From assembly GCF_000733475.1 (NCBI RefSeq), contig NZ_JPFK01000005.1:372001-436000 (forward strand): DNA of 64,000 nucleotides, read 5' to 3'. The stretch is from Mangrovimonas yunxiaonensis. Its GTDB lineage: Bacteria > Bacteroidota > Bacteroidia > Flavobacteriales > Flavobacteriaceae. Position numbers and translations under genes: made by a program. Shown piece by piece: positions 17,201-25,251 of this stretch. Under the pieces are notes generated by a model. That model was given only the letters and a program-made list of their open reading frames with translations, was not told where the DNA came from and made no database searches. The stretch's first letter is position 1, and each line of letters begins with the position of its first letter.

Positions 17201-19929
17201 ATTGAAGCCGTTGCATTGGTTAAATTGGTTGCTGAGGTTATGGTGATTTCGGTATTTTCTGGGCCAGATGTAGGTAAAATGGTACTGGTTATCGCAGCGC
17301 TGCAAACACCAGACCCTTGAATGGTAAATTGATAGGGGCTTTCATTACTATCAGAATTTAGAAGCCTTACAATGGCCGTTCGAACGCCTTCGAGGGTAGG
17401 ATGAAACCTAATGCTAAAGGTGGTTTGCCCAGAAGAGGGTACGGAGGCATTAGGCTGTACATCAACAATAAAGTCTGTTGGATGATCGCCTATAATTTCA
17501 ACAAGCGGAGATCCGGTTAGGGTTAAAGCAGTTAGGCCAAAGTTTTCAATGGTAAACGTTTTGGTGTCGCCATCGTTATTAATGGGGGTTGCAGCAAATA
17601 AGGTGTTGTTTAATCCGTATGGGGTATTAAAGCCGTTAGGGATTGAAATACTACCCCCTTTTATGTTTATTTCAGGGCCGCTGGGTTGCATAACATTAAT
17701 GGTATAATCTTCTACCTCGCCACCATATCCTGTATCGCATGGGGTTGCATGACTGTCCCATTTGGTGGCGATACGCATTTTTGTGCTGCCTAAGGCTGCA
17801 TTTGAGGGCACTTCTATTCCCAAGGGCGAATTGGTTGTAGGCGCATTAACAACATTATAGGCGTCCCCTAAATCGTAGGCTTCGGTTGTGTTGTTGAATG
17901 TGCCGTCTTGATTCCAATCAATCCAAGCTTTGGTGTACACAGTACCATTGCCGTCAACCTCAACATGCACCGATAAATTGTGGGTGCTTCCTAATTCAAC
18001 ATCGGTAGATAAACTTGTGTAATCTGTATAACTATTATTGCTAGAGGTCACACTGTTGTTTATGGTATTAAAAAACACGCCCGTAATCCCAGTATCATAA
18101 CTGGTATTCCCGTAGGCATCGCAGTAGGAAAGCGTTGGGGTTGCACAAACTTCAACACCTTCACTCCATATAGTACCACGCCTAATAAAAATCTTGAAAC
18201 AGTAATTGAGTTCGTTGGTTAAGCCCGAAATGGCTTTAGTGCTTACCGTTGCCGTTGTGGCGTAAACCACTGAATTAGGTACAGCATAGGGAATGCTTAT
18301 AGGGGCATAAGAACCAGAAGGTGTAAATGAAACAGTGCCTTGGTTGGCCACTATAATTAACTCGTCAAAACAGGCGGTTGGCAGTGGGTTGTTCCAAGCG
18401 AGGTTTACTTGATTGGTGTTGGGCGTGGCAGTGAGGTTCGTAATATCGGCTTGTGCCAGACCTTGCGCATTACTCCCTGCGGTATTTCCATTTGACCATC
18501 CTGTTTGTGTTTCGCCGTTATAAGCAAATATCCTAAAGGAATAGGTGTTGTCTTCATTTAACCCTGTAATGGTGGCAGTGGTGCCAGTGCCTTTGTAAAC
18601 AGTTTTACCTAAGCTTATTGGGGTTTCAAATGGTGCCGCTGTAAAGTTGGAATTGGCTGCATAGTTAGTGGCGTCTAGCGTGGGCGTAGTAGGTGGTGTT
18701 GTGCCTTCAAGGGCAAAAATAACATACCCGTCTGGTGGGGTTGCCGGATGGTTCCAGCTAAGGGTTACGGCATCGTCTAAAAAGCAACTGGATAAGGATT
18801 GCGCATTGTTGGGGGCTATATTATTAACCGTTAAAATCCCAGCATTCGATGTGGTGCTGGGGCAGGGGCTAGCCGAAACAACACATCTGTATTGGTTGTT
18901 ATGTAAGCTTAAAGAAGCTCCCGTTAGCGTTAAAGTCTCTGTTGTTACCCCCGAATAGGGCGCTCCATTGCTTAAATTGATCCAAGAACCGCCATTGTCT
19001 GTAGACACTTGCCACTGGTAAGAAATGGCATTGTTGGCCGTGATGCTAAAGGTGGTATTGCTGCCATTTTGGATGTCTTGGTTGGGCGGTTGTGCCGTAA
19101 TGCTTGGCGTGTTGTTTACCTCCACAGTATAACTTACAGCGTTTAACGACCAGCAGGAGGTTGCTGTATTAAAAGCCCTTACATAATAGGTGCCAGAAGT
19201 TGTGGCATTGTAAGTGTTATTCGCGTTACTTGTCGTGCTTGTGCCAGTTGCTGTGGTTTGCCAATAATACGCAACATTGGCTTGGGGTTGGCCAGCACCA
19301 TGGGTGTAACTTAAGGTAGTGCTGTTACAAACTGGTGTGGTTTCTGAAATAGAGCCATTGGGGTCTGTGGGTGGGGTGCAAGCTATATCACCTTCAATCA
19401 TGATATCATCAAATCCAGCGTAATCACTTCCACCTTCTTGTTTAGCTCGTAATTGAATTCTTGCTGAAGTTGTTCCATTGGGGACATTTATTGTGATTGT
19501 TGCCCAACTATTAGTGTTTTTATTCAAACTTAGTTCAGAGCCAAATGCACCACCATTATACGCTATTTTATAATTAATTTCATCTGCACTTTCGAAACCA
19601 ATAGTATAGTATCTGAAAGATATTTGCACATTTGTATAAGCAGTTAGGTCAATATCATTAAAAGTTAGCTCATGATAAAAATTTCCGCCACCATTCGGGT
19701 TATTTAAATCTTGTATGGCCCAGAAGTTACCATTTGTTCCAGTAGGATCATTATTTGTGTTAAGTATATCCCAATCATCATCACTACCATTGTAGGGTGA
19801 AGGGTTAGAAGCATAATTCCAATTTGGAGTTGCACCATCAAAATCTTGAACAGCAATGACAATCTGCCCAAATCCAAAGTTAAAGGCACCTAAAAAAAGC
19901 AACAAAGCGAGGGCGTAATATTTTATCAT
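14263..19929 (-). CDS. Very large secreted multidomain protein with type IX sorting domain
   Basis: An 1888-residue exported protein. From the N-terminus: signal peptide (to GFGQ, about 22); a MAM/choice-of-anchor-like beta-sandwich (about 25-180); Ig-like segments (about 185-390); fibronectin III-like units (about 395-640); a GEVED domain with GGEVEDYTINV (about 650-770); an ASPM/choice-of-anchor-D-like unit (about 780-900); an IPT/TIG unit (about 900-985); a lamin-tail domain starting LFISEISDATSGSSSLVELFN (split here as motif start only); another Ig-like unit; a long region with YWSSPV and LLGNPYPSAI motifs; and a C-terminal type A sorting domain ending YKKALKK. The role is probably adhesion or surface display. 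The frame extends 17 codons upstream, but the ATG at 19929 starts the signal peptide. The N-terminal codons look more AT-rich than the rest. Confidence 0.85.
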   Translation of the reverse strand: MIKYYALALLLFLGAFNFGFGQIVIAVQDFDGATPNWNYASNPSPYNGSDDDWDILNTNNDPTGTNGNFWAIQDLNNPNGGGNFYHELTFNDIDLTAYTNVQISFRYYTIGFESADEINYKIAYNGGAFGSELSLNKNTNSWATITINVPNGTTSARIQLRAKQEGGSDYAGFDDIMIEGDIACTPPTDPNGSISETTPVCNSTTLSYTHGAGQPQANVAYYWQTTATGTSTTSNANNTYNATTSGTYYVRAFNTATSCWSLNAVSYTVEVNNTPSITAQPPNQDIQNGSNTTFSITANNAISYQWQVSTDNGGSWINLSNGAPYSGVTTETLTLTGASLSLHNNQYRCVVSASPCPSTTSNAGILTVNNIAPNNAQSLSSCFLDDAVTLSWNHPATPPDGYVIFALEGTTPPTTPTLDATNYAANSNFTAAPFETPISLGKTVYKGTGTTATITGLNEDNTYSFRIFAYNGETQTGWSNGNTAGSNAQGLAQADITNLTATPNTNQVNLAWNNPLPTACFDELIIVANQGTVSFTPSGSYAPISIPYAVPNSVVYATTATVSTKAISGLTNELNYCFKIFIRRGTIWSEGVEVCATPTLSYCDAYGNTSYDTGITGVFFNTINNSVTSSNNSYTDYTSLSTDVELGSTHNLSVHVEVDGNGTVYTKAWIDWNQDGTFNNTTEAYDLGDAYNVVNAPTTNSPLGIEVPSNAALGSTKMRIATKWDSHATPCDTGYGGEVEDYTINVMQPSGPEINIKGGSISIPNGFNTPYGLNNTLFAATPINNDGDTKTFTIENFGLTALTLTGSPLVEIIGDHPTDFIVDVQPNASVPSSGQTTFSIRFHPTLEGVRTAIVRLLNSDSNESPYQFTIQGSGVCSAAITSTILPTSGPENTEITITSATNLTNATASINGIPMPIVSSTSDQLVVSVPNGATSGNISVLLNTGCTFNNAFTVIDNTISNCDALSSATTPANLFISEISDATSGSSSLVELFNGTGAPIDLSDYVLKVYNNGSSSASSDNALTGTLANNNVYVVALGATSCDLPSNGLSNSPNQTFSSSSGINFNNDDSDAIVLEKVSGDNPGEIDIFGVKNSNSWANTLGIGDKGVNFKRKNDAPNLPSMSFLLSDWDMVDWTSCDDSDYAGFGNYDFSVGIPPVITLQPTTPVAACYLAATLTVNGSEGYDGAGDTQDLAYQWYYAAPSHSGWTAVNDSAIYTGSTTNTLSILDTSSLNNYQFYCQVREDDEGCFTASNAIKIHSGMTVWDGTTWSNGIPDHNTVAIIDNHYNTDTNGSFEACSLTVNDGWQVVIADEDNGSSNTYIEVANDVKLIGSASMLVHPKAAFVQLNDSGLVTADNADNYQVNKTTAPMNNWYEYTYWSSPVSTETIAHALSTATPNRRFRFSAQDYRDSYKENNNSNTFNIGQDGVDDDPDYFTDGTGADWQLTSGSDIMTPGVGYISTHRSDLFGQSPCNNGPNCQFTYSFKGLFNNGIVTVWMYRNDEETNDLNWNLLGNPYPSAISADAFLNYNADIASATNPVVDGAIYLWSQNTPPDGNTSGNETLNFSQSDYAVINGVGETGSAPGGDGSDPSNRMIPSGQAFFVAMSDSAPGTQFHSDPSADLGNIVMKEVVFNNAMRVRGTSDNSQFYRMNNNSNSNPNKIWLNLTSDNGAYNQILIGYVNGATNGLDNMYYDAPMAVTNVNAVMYSTIENVQNKFTIQGKAPEALNLDEVIPLGFKTSINVSTLYTLSIPRLEGPFLNTNTIYLKDNLLNTYHDLSTSNYTFTSDVGEFNSRFELVFKNPTLTNEAYELPNFGLTIIEFQNNQVQFSVDKKHTMTSITIIDLLGRTVYRLPGNNSHQVTHDLSSLSSSVYMAKVHLANGQIVYKKALKK

Positions 19930-19968
19930 AAGAGGGAATTTACTATGCTTACATACTATGCAAGCATA

Positions 19969-19976
19969 CAAATATA
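19969..19976 (-). promoter_or_regulatory. Promoter -7 box for the large secreted protein gene
   Basis: The minus strand reads TATATTTG, matching TAnnTTTG, 39 bases before the ATG at 19929. This position also argues against the longer open frame, which would start inside the promoter region. Confidence 0.45.
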
Positions 19977-20034
19977 GCACATATTTGTAGTAAACGCATG
20001 ACTGTTAGCAACTTATATATTAATAAAATGTTAT

Positions 20035-20042
20035 TATTTTTG
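20035..20042 (+). promoter_or_regulatory. Promoter -7 box for recX, start-proximal
   Basis: TATTTTTG matches TAnnTTTG and ends only six bases before the recX ATG. If used, transcription would start at or next to the A of the ATG, giving a leaderless mRNA. Confidence 0.45.
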
Positions 20043-20048
20043 TCTTAA

Positions 20049-20522
20049 ATGAATCAACGTACCACCTATACCGTAGAGGAGGCTTTAAGTGCCTTACAGA
20101 AATACTGTGCCTATCAAGAGCGTTGCCATAAAGAGGTACGCGATAAATTATGGGGCATGCACATGATTCCGCAGGCCATAGATGTTATTGTATCTCAGCT
20201 TATAGCTGATAATTTTTTAAACGAAACCCGTTTTGCCAAAGCTTTTGTACAGGGAAAATTCCGCATAAAAAAATGGGGCAAGCAAAGACTAAAAAACGAG
20301 TTGAAACAGCGGGACATTTCCACCTACAACATTAACATAGCGTTAAAACAGATAGACGATTTGGAGTATTACGACACGTTAAACAGTTTGGCCCAAAAGC
20401 GTTTTTTGGCCATAAAGGAGCCTAACGTTTGGAAAAAACGAAAAAAGCTCGCCGATTATTTGTTGTATCGCGGCTGGGAATCGCATTTGGTTTACGAGAA
20501 GGTTAAGGAGTTAATCCCATAA
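20049..20522 (+). CDS. recX: Regulatory protein RecX
   Basis: A 157-residue, highly basic, helical protein of the RecX family, which binds RecA filaments and inhibits recombinase activity. Family features visible are the first repeat (YCAYQERCHKEVRDKL), the core LIADNFLNETRFAKAFVQGKF with its basic helix IKKWGKQRLKNEL, and the C-terminal repeat ending near YRGWESHLVYEKV. Length is normal. It is monocistronic with a perfect terminator. recA is not in the window. Confidence 0.92.
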   Translation: MNQRTTYTVEEALSALQKYCAYQERCHKEVRDKLWGMHMIPQAIDVIVSQLIADNFLNETRFAKAFVQGKFRIKKWGKQRLKNELKQRDISTYNINIALKQIDDLEYYDTLNSLAQKRFLAIKEPNVWKKRKKLADYLLYRGWESHLVYEKVKELIP

Positions 20523-20524
20523 AA

Positions 20525-20549
20525 AAAGCCCAACGTTTTGTTGGGCTTT
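20525..20549. terminator. Bidirectional terminator after recX
   Basis: A perfect 10-base stem AAAGCCCAAC/GTTGGGCTTT with a GTTTT loop, A-rich before and T-rich after. It lies between recX and the convergent outer-membrane protein gene. Confidence 0.8.
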
Positions 20550-20571
20550 GTTATTTAAAAAGAGAAGACGT

Positions 20572-21099
20572 TTATAGGTTAAAAACCGCTCCAATATTCA
20601 AATTAAACTGGTTGTGAATGTGCTCGGCCGGTGTTAGGTTGTCATTGTATTTGGCAATAGGGAACTGCGCTTCGGTAAATAGCCCAAAGCCGTTGGTAAA
20701 GAAGTACCGTGCCCCAACGTGACCACCAAAATTTTTAAAGCCAATGTTAAGGCCAGGGTATAGGTCGAAGTTCTCATCAATATTAAGAACATTCCCTATA
20801 TTGGCATTAAAGCGGGCTTTTAAATCAAAACGGTCTATAAAACCAGCCTTTTCAACCAGGGTTTCGCCATTTGCCACAACATCGTGCTTTAGATCACTGG
20901 AAATGCCCAGTGCGTATACGGCGCTTAGTCCTACAGAAATGTTTTCGCCCAGACCATAATCGTAAGAAACGTTTATGCCTGTGGCCATATCTTGAAAATT
21001 AGCGCCAATTTGTAATTTTTGGTCACCGCTACCAACAAACGCTTGTCCGTGAGCAAAAAACACAGATAACAGTAATAAGATAACAGATATTTTTTTCAT
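20572..21099 (-). CDS. Small outer-membrane beta-barrel protein (DUF6646-like)
   Basis: A 175-residue protein with a signal peptide (cut near residue 18, after AHG/Q) and an eight-strand-like barrel pattern, with amphipathic strands such as VGARYFFTNGFGLFTEAQFPI and a final strand FNLNIGAVFNL. The mature start QAFVGSGDQKLQIGANFQ resembles a Flavobacteriaceae family that I recall as DUF6646; this name is tentative. Function unknown. It has its own promoter overlapping the end of the upstream cupin gene. Confidence 0.65.
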   Translation of the reverse strand: MKKISVILLLLSVFFAHGQAFVGSGDQKLQIGANFQDMATGINVSYDYGLGENISVGLSAVYALGISSDLKHDVVANGETLVEKAGFIDRFDLKARFNANIGNVLNIDENFDLYPGLNIGFKNFGGHVGARYFFTNGFGLFTEAQFPIAKYNDNLTPAEHIHNQFNLNIGAVFNL

Positions 21100-21125
21100 A
21101 ATAAGAGTGTTTTATTTTAAAGGGG

Positions 21126-21133
21126 CAAAGATA
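21126..21133 (-). promoter_or_regulatory. Promoter -7 box for the small outer-membrane protein gene
   Basis: The minus strand reads TATCTTTG, matching TAnnTTTG, 26 bases before the ATG and directly after the cupin gene stop codon. Confidence 0.45.
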
Positions 21134-22003
21134 TTATAAGTTTTTAATATGGTTGTGGGTTTTGGCAATAGCTTGGGCGTTTTTCCAATCAATCCAGCGT
21201 TGGCCTTTTAAACGTCTCATAAAGTTATCAAGATGTCTCATAATAAAAATATTGTATAAGGCCTTACCCAAATTTTTAGGGCGCTTTGCTATAGATCTTA
21301 GACTCATGGAAAAGCCGGGGGTCACATATTTCATATAGTGCCAATAGCCTTCGGGTATGTAAAGCACCTCGCCGTGGTTTAGTTCGGTAACAAGTCCTTT
21401 GGCGTGTTTTAAGGCGGGCCATTGGTTAAAATCGGGGTTCGAAAAATCAATGTCCTCCCGTGTTATTAAAGAAAACGGCACTTTGTATAGGTGCTTGTTC
21501 TGACTTTGATCGAAAAGGATGACTTCTTTTTTGCCCTCAAAATGAAAATGGAAAATATTAGCCAAATCAATATCGTAATGCATAAAGGTATACGAGTTTT
21601 TACCACCAAAAAACAACATTGGTAACCCTTTCATAAAGGAAATCCCCAAATTGGGATAGGAAAAATCTTGGCGCAGTTGTGGCACTTCCTTTAAAATATT
21701 CCACAGAAAAATGCGGTATCTTGTGGGTTCTTTTTTAAGCAAATCAATATAATCGCCCATATTCATTTTGGCGTGCGGCTCATTAAAACCATCGCTATGG
21801 CTTACTGGCCTATCGTCGTATAGGGGGACTGTTTTTTCCCCTGCAACGGCTTTCATGTAATCTAGGTTCCATTTAGAAAATGCAGGCCAATCTTCTATAA
21901 AACGTTCAATAACCACAGGTTTTTGTGGCTTGTAGTAGTGTTTTATAAAATCGGCTTTGTTAATATTCCTAACCCTAGGAATTTCTTTAAGTTGTAGTTT
22001 CAA
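21134..22003 (-). CDS. Cupin-like (JmjC-type) Fe(II)/2-oxoglutarate oxygenase family protein
   Basis: A 289-residue cytoplasmic protein of the Cupin_8/JmjC-like group. The metal-binding triad is complete by eye: His142 and Asp144 in FMHYDID and His222 in PEGYWHYMKY. The N-terminal part has the family pattern KPVVIERFIEDWPAFSKW. Such proteins hydroxylate proteins, RNA-linked residues or small molecules; no substrate can be assigned. Neighbours (recX, bioB) do not suggest a pathway. No good TAnnTTTG box was seen before it. Confidence 0.8.
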   Translation of the reverse strand: MKLQLKEIPRVRNINKADFIKHYYKPQKPVVIERFIEDWPAFSKWNLDYMKAVAGEKTVPLYDDRPVSHSDGFNEPHAKMNMGDYIDLLKKEPTRYRIFLWNILKEVPQLRQDFSYPNLGISFMKGLPMLFFGGKNSYTFMHYDIDLANIFHFHFEGKKEVILFDQSQNKHLYKVPFSLITREDIDFSNPDFNQWPALKHAKGLVTELNHGEVLYIPEGYWHYMKYVTPGFSMSLRSIAKRPKNLGKALYNIFIMRHLDNFMRRLKGQRWIDWKNAQAIAKTHNHIKNL

Positions 22004-22063
22004 CGTCCAAAAAAGTTAGCGGTTAAAGTTAACAAAATGTTACCAAACAACGGCTATAATTTT

Positions 22064-22222
22064 GGGCGTTACCTGCTAAAAACAGGTCGGGCTATACGCT
22101 GTATCTTTTTGTGCCGAATTTGTTTTCGGTATCTCAACCAATAACAGTTCCCCCAGTAATTTGTTTTGCAAATAAAGGGTGCTAACACCGCACAAAAAGG
22201 ATGCCGCTACTATCCCTAACGC
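22064..22222. repeat. Multi-stem structured intergenic element, probably an interspersed repeat
   Basis: A closing stem GCGTTA (22066-22071) pairs with TAACGC (22217-22222). Inside it are a small hairpin CCTG/CAGG (22072-22086), a nine-base stem TTTTTGTGC (22106-22114) with GCACAAAAA (22190-22198), and an inner hairpin CCGAA/TTCGG (22114-22129). The arms GGGCTATACGCTGTATC and GGATGCCGCTACTATCCC contain related CGCT..TATC segments. From memory, very similar sequences recur between genes in many Flavobacteriia genomes. It encodes no protein. It ends 10 bases after the bioB stop codon, so bioB transcripts would run into it. Confidence 0.65.
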
Positions 22223-22232
22223 GAAAACAGGA

Positions 22233-23327
22233 TTACTTTATAGTCTTGGCTTTTTGTTTTGCGGCTTCGTTACGATCAATTGTGTGCTCCGGACGGCTCC
22301 ATTTGGGTTTTTCGCCCAGTGCAGCATATTCAGAATCTTTGGCTTCAACGGTTTCTGGCTGCATTTTTTTAATAAAAGGTTTCTGCGGATTTAAGCCCAA
22401 CATCTCAAACATTTCCATGTCTTCGTTAACATCGGGGTTTGGTGTGGTTAACAGTTTGTCGCCTGCAAAAATAGAATTGGCACCGGCAAAGAAACACATG
22501 GCTTGGCCTTCGCGAGTCATTTGTGTGCGTCCGGCACTTAAGCGGACTTGGGTTTCGGGCATGACAATACGTGTTGTGGCAACCATGCGTACCATATCCC
22601 AGATAGAAACCGGTTTTTGGTCTTCTAACGGAGTGCCTTCAACAGCAACTAAAGCATTAATAGGCACCGATTCTGGTTGCGGATTTAAAGTTGATAACGC
22701 CACCAACATGCCAGCGCGATCTTCCGTTTTTTCTCCCATGCCTATAATACCGCCACTGCAAACCGTTACATTGGTTTTTCTAACATTGCCAATGGTTTCC
22801 AACCGATCCTCAAAACCTCGTGTAGAAATCACTTCTTTATAATATTCCTCAGATGAGTCTAAGTTGTGGTTGTACGCATACAAACCGGCTTCGGCTAAAC
22901 GCTTGGCTTGGTTTTCGGTAAGCATGCCTAAAGTACAGCACACTTCCATATCCAATTTGTTAATGGTACGAACCATTTCTAAAACCTGATCAAACTCTTC
23001 GCCGTCTTTAACATTACGCCAAGCGGCACCCATACAAACGCGAGAACTGCCAGACGCTTTGGCACGTAAGGCCTGAGCCTTTACCTGTGTCACGGACATT
23101 AAATCGTTGCCTTCAATATGGGTATGATAACGTGCGGCCTGCGGACAATACCCACAATCTTCGGGGCAACCACCTGTTTTTATAGACAGCAAGGTGCTTA
23201 CCTGAACGGTATTCGGATCGTGGTGTAAACGATGAACAGTAGCTGCTTCGTAAAGTAGCTCCATTAATGGTTTGTTGTAAATTTTAAGAATCTCTTCTTT
23301 AGTCCAGTTGTGTTTCGCCGCAGTCAT
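22233..23327 (-). CDS. bioB: Biotin synthase
   Basis: A radical-SAM enzyme that inserts sulfur into dethiobiotin to make biotin. The 364-residue protein has the cluster motif GGCPEDCGYCPQ with cysteines 54, 58 and 61, and the conserved YNHNLDSSEEYY, CSGGIIGMGE and NSIFAGDKLLTTPN segments. The frame is open 30 codons upstream, but that part overlaps the end of the TonB receptor gene; the ATG at 23327 gives the family N-terminus. It follows the receptor gene by seven bases, so the two form one transcription unit driven from the spacer shared with the MocR-type regulator. Confidence 0.95.
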   Translation of the reverse strand: MTAAKHNWTKEEILKIYNKPLMELLYEAATVHRLHHDPNTVQVSTLLSIKTGGCPEDCGYCPQAARYHTHIEGNDLMSVTQVKAQALRAKASGSSRVCMGAAWRNVKDGEEFDQVLEMVRTINKLDMEVCCTLGMLTENQAKRLAEAGLYAYNHNLDSSEEYYKEVISTRGFEDRLETIGNVRKTNVTVCSGGIIGMGEKTEDRAGMLVALSTLNPQPESVPINALVAVEGTPLEDQKPVSIWDMVRMVATTRIVMPETQVRLSAGRTQMTREGQAMCFFAGANSIFAGDKLLTTPNPDVNEDMEMFEMLGLNPQKPFIKKMQPETVEAKDSEYAALGEKPKWSRPEHTIDRNEAAKQKAKTIK

Positions 23328-23334
23328 AATTTGT

Positions 23335-25158
23335 TTATTTAAAGTTGTATCGTAACCCGAATAGTACATTGCTTGGAGGCATTGGAACAATGCCGGTTTC
23401 AATATAATCGGTATCAAAAATATTATTAGCCGTGATGCTTAATTCAAATTGGTTTACATTAAAAATCGCCGAAGCATCTAGCACGTTGTAGCTTAATCCT
23501 TGTGTGCGTTCAGCATATTTATAAATCACACTAAAGTTGATGCTTTTTGTGATTCGTGTGCTTAAACGCGATGTAAAATGGTGCTTAAGCGAGTTGATAG
23601 AATATCGTGAAAAATCTAGGTTGATATCGCCAATTTGGTCTTCCATAAAGGTGTAACCCACCGATAGGTTTTGCTTTAAATTGTTTACTGTAAAGTTGTA
23701 AGACGTGTTTACTTCAAACCCTTTGGTTTTCGAATCTCTTATGTTCATGGCCATAAAAGGATCGTCTGTATTGGCTTTTACATAGTCAATTAAATTTTCA
23801 GCGTCTTTGTAAAATAAGGCGAACGAGGCATTAAATCTTGACGAGAAAAATTTACCACCAACTTCTCCCGATAGGGCTTCTTCAGGCTCGAGGTTTTCGT
23901 TTCCAATGGTCGCAGGATCGCTATAGTACAAATCGGTGTAGGTTGGTATGCGGTAGGTATAACCTAAATTACCATAAGCTCTAAAGTTTTCAGAAATTTT
24001 GTAACCTACATCAACACCGGGAAAGGCATGGAATTTAAAATCTGAAAAATAGGTAACAGCTACGCCAGGCGTAATATCAAGATTTTGGTTGAATATTTTA
24101 AAACGGTGCTCCAAAAATGCTGTAGCCATAAATCGGTTGCGGTCGCCTAAGGTGTTGCTGGTCATGTAAATTTTCGAGACATCAACGCCTAATCCGGTAA
24201 CCCCTAAATTCGAGGTGTAAGAGGTGTTAATCTCGGCACCCATTTTATTACTGAGGTGTAAATTTCTGTAAAAGCTTGGTTCGTTGCGTCTTAACAGAAA
24301 CATATCTTGGTTGCGTTTCCAGTACAGTCTCGGCTTTATTTTTAGGTTATTCGCTTTAAATGCTGTAGAAATGCCAATTAAACTGTTCTGGGTTTCTTCG
24401 TATTCATGAAAGGTTGCATTGCTTGTATAGAAGTTTTCGGCTCCAAATTTTCTTTCGAAAAAGGTGGCAAGCATTTCAATGGGTTGCGTGTTTTTGTTGA
24501 ATACACTTTTTAAGAAATAGTTGGAGTTATCGTAATCGGAATTGGTTCTGTAGCCATCAGACGATAATTTGCCCATGTGTGCAATATGTGAGGAGTTTTT
24601 TAAATCGGACCCCACTGTCACCGATCCGTTTAGTTGGTTGAATGAACCCGTTTCAAGATTTACTGAAACACTATTATTTAGCTGGCTTTTAGTAACAATG
24701 TTTATCGCTCCGGCAAAAGCATTTTGCCCGAAAGCTCTGGCTGCGGGGCCTTTTATAATTTCAATGCGTTCAATAACTTCAATGGGTAAAGCAGCATTCA
24801 TGGTGTGGTGTCCGGTTTGTGCATCGTCCATTTTTATACCGTCAATAAGCAATAAGGTTTGGTCAAAACTACCGCCACGAATGTATAAATCGGCCTGGCT
24901 TCCAGCGGTGCCACGACGTCTTATGTCTATGCCGGCAACTTGTTGTAACAGGTCGGCAACATTGGTGGCAGCGCTGTTTTTAATATCTTTTGAAGTGATT
25001 ATGTTTATGGTTCTTGAGTTTTCTTTAAAAGGTAAATCGATACGCGTTGAGGTAATGGTTATCTCCTGTAACGAATCTATTTTAACGGGTTGGTTTTGAG
25101 CTTTAGCGAATAACGTATAAAGCAATACGACTGAGATAAGTATCAGTTTGTTTTTCAT
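23335..25158 (-). CDS. TonB-dependent receptor co-transcribed with bioB
   Basis: A 607-residue outer-membrane receptor of the compact BtuB/vitamin-receptor size class, without an N-terminal carboxypeptidase-like extension. Signal peptide to about residue 20 (FAKAQ), TonB box-like SLQEITITST, plug domain (about 40-145) with DLYIRGGSFDQTLLLIDG and FAGAINIV, then a barrel ending VLFGLRYNFK. Being in one unit with bioB and opposite a MocR-type regulator, it may import biotin, a biotin precursor or another vitamin; this is inference from context only. Confidence 0.85.
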   Translation of the reverse strand: MKNKLILISVVLLYTLFAKAQNQPVKIDSLQEITITSTRIDLPFKENSRTINIITSKDIKNSAATNVADLLQQVAGIDIRRRGTAGSQADLYIRGGSFDQTLLLIDGIKMDDAQTGHHTMNAALPIEVIERIEIIKGPAARAFGQNAFAGAINIVTKSQLNNSVSVNLETGSFNQLNGSVTVGSDLKNSSHIAHMGKLSSDGYRTNSDYDNSNYFLKSVFNKNTQPIEMLATFFERKFGAENFYTSNATFHEYEETQNSLIGISTAFKANNLKIKPRLYWKRNQDMFLLRRNEPSFYRNLHLSNKMGAEINTSYTSNLGVTGLGVDVSKIYMTSNTLGDRNRFMATAFLEHRFKIFNQNLDITPGVAVTYFSDFKFHAFPGVDVGYKISENFRAYGNLGYTYRIPTYTDLYYSDPATIGNENLEPEEALSGEVGGKFFSSRFNASFALFYKDAENLIDYVKANTDDPFMAMNIRDSKTKGFEVNTSYNFTVNNLKQNLSVGYTFMEDQIGDINLDFSRYSINSLKHHFTSRLSTRITKSINFSVIYKYAERTQGLSYNVLDASAIFNVNQFELSITANNIFDTDYIETGIVPMPPSNVLFGLRYNFK

Positions 25159-25203
25159 GATTGAATTTAAAATTTAAAAACACCACAAAAGTCGTAACTT
25201 AGC

Positions 25204-25251
25204 GGACTATTAAAGTAGTCCAGTTTGAAATCAGTAAGTAGTCCGGTTGAA
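25204..25251. promoter_or_regulatory. Candidate MocR operator with repeated half-sites
   Basis: GGACTA and TAGTCC form an inverted repeat around six bases (25204-25221). AAGTAGTCC occurs at 25213-25221 and again at 25236-25244, each followed by a (A/G)GTT-TGAA-like tail; the copies are 23 bases apart, about two helix turns. The cluster spans the start of the regulator gene and the promoter side of the TonB receptor-bioB unit. AAAGTnGTCC-like direct repeats are typical of MocR-family operators. The binding factor is inferred from position. Confidence 0.55.

Noticed and set aside
14263-19929. Separate genes inside the long minus-strand frame, and plus-strand frames opposite it
   Set aside because: The 1888-residue frame is continuous from signal peptide to sorting domain with recognisable domains throughout; opposite frames are compositional shadows.
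22201-22842. A 213-codon open frame on the plus strand
   Set aside because: It is antisense to bioB, whose motifs are complete, and shows low-complexity composition typical of a shadow frame.
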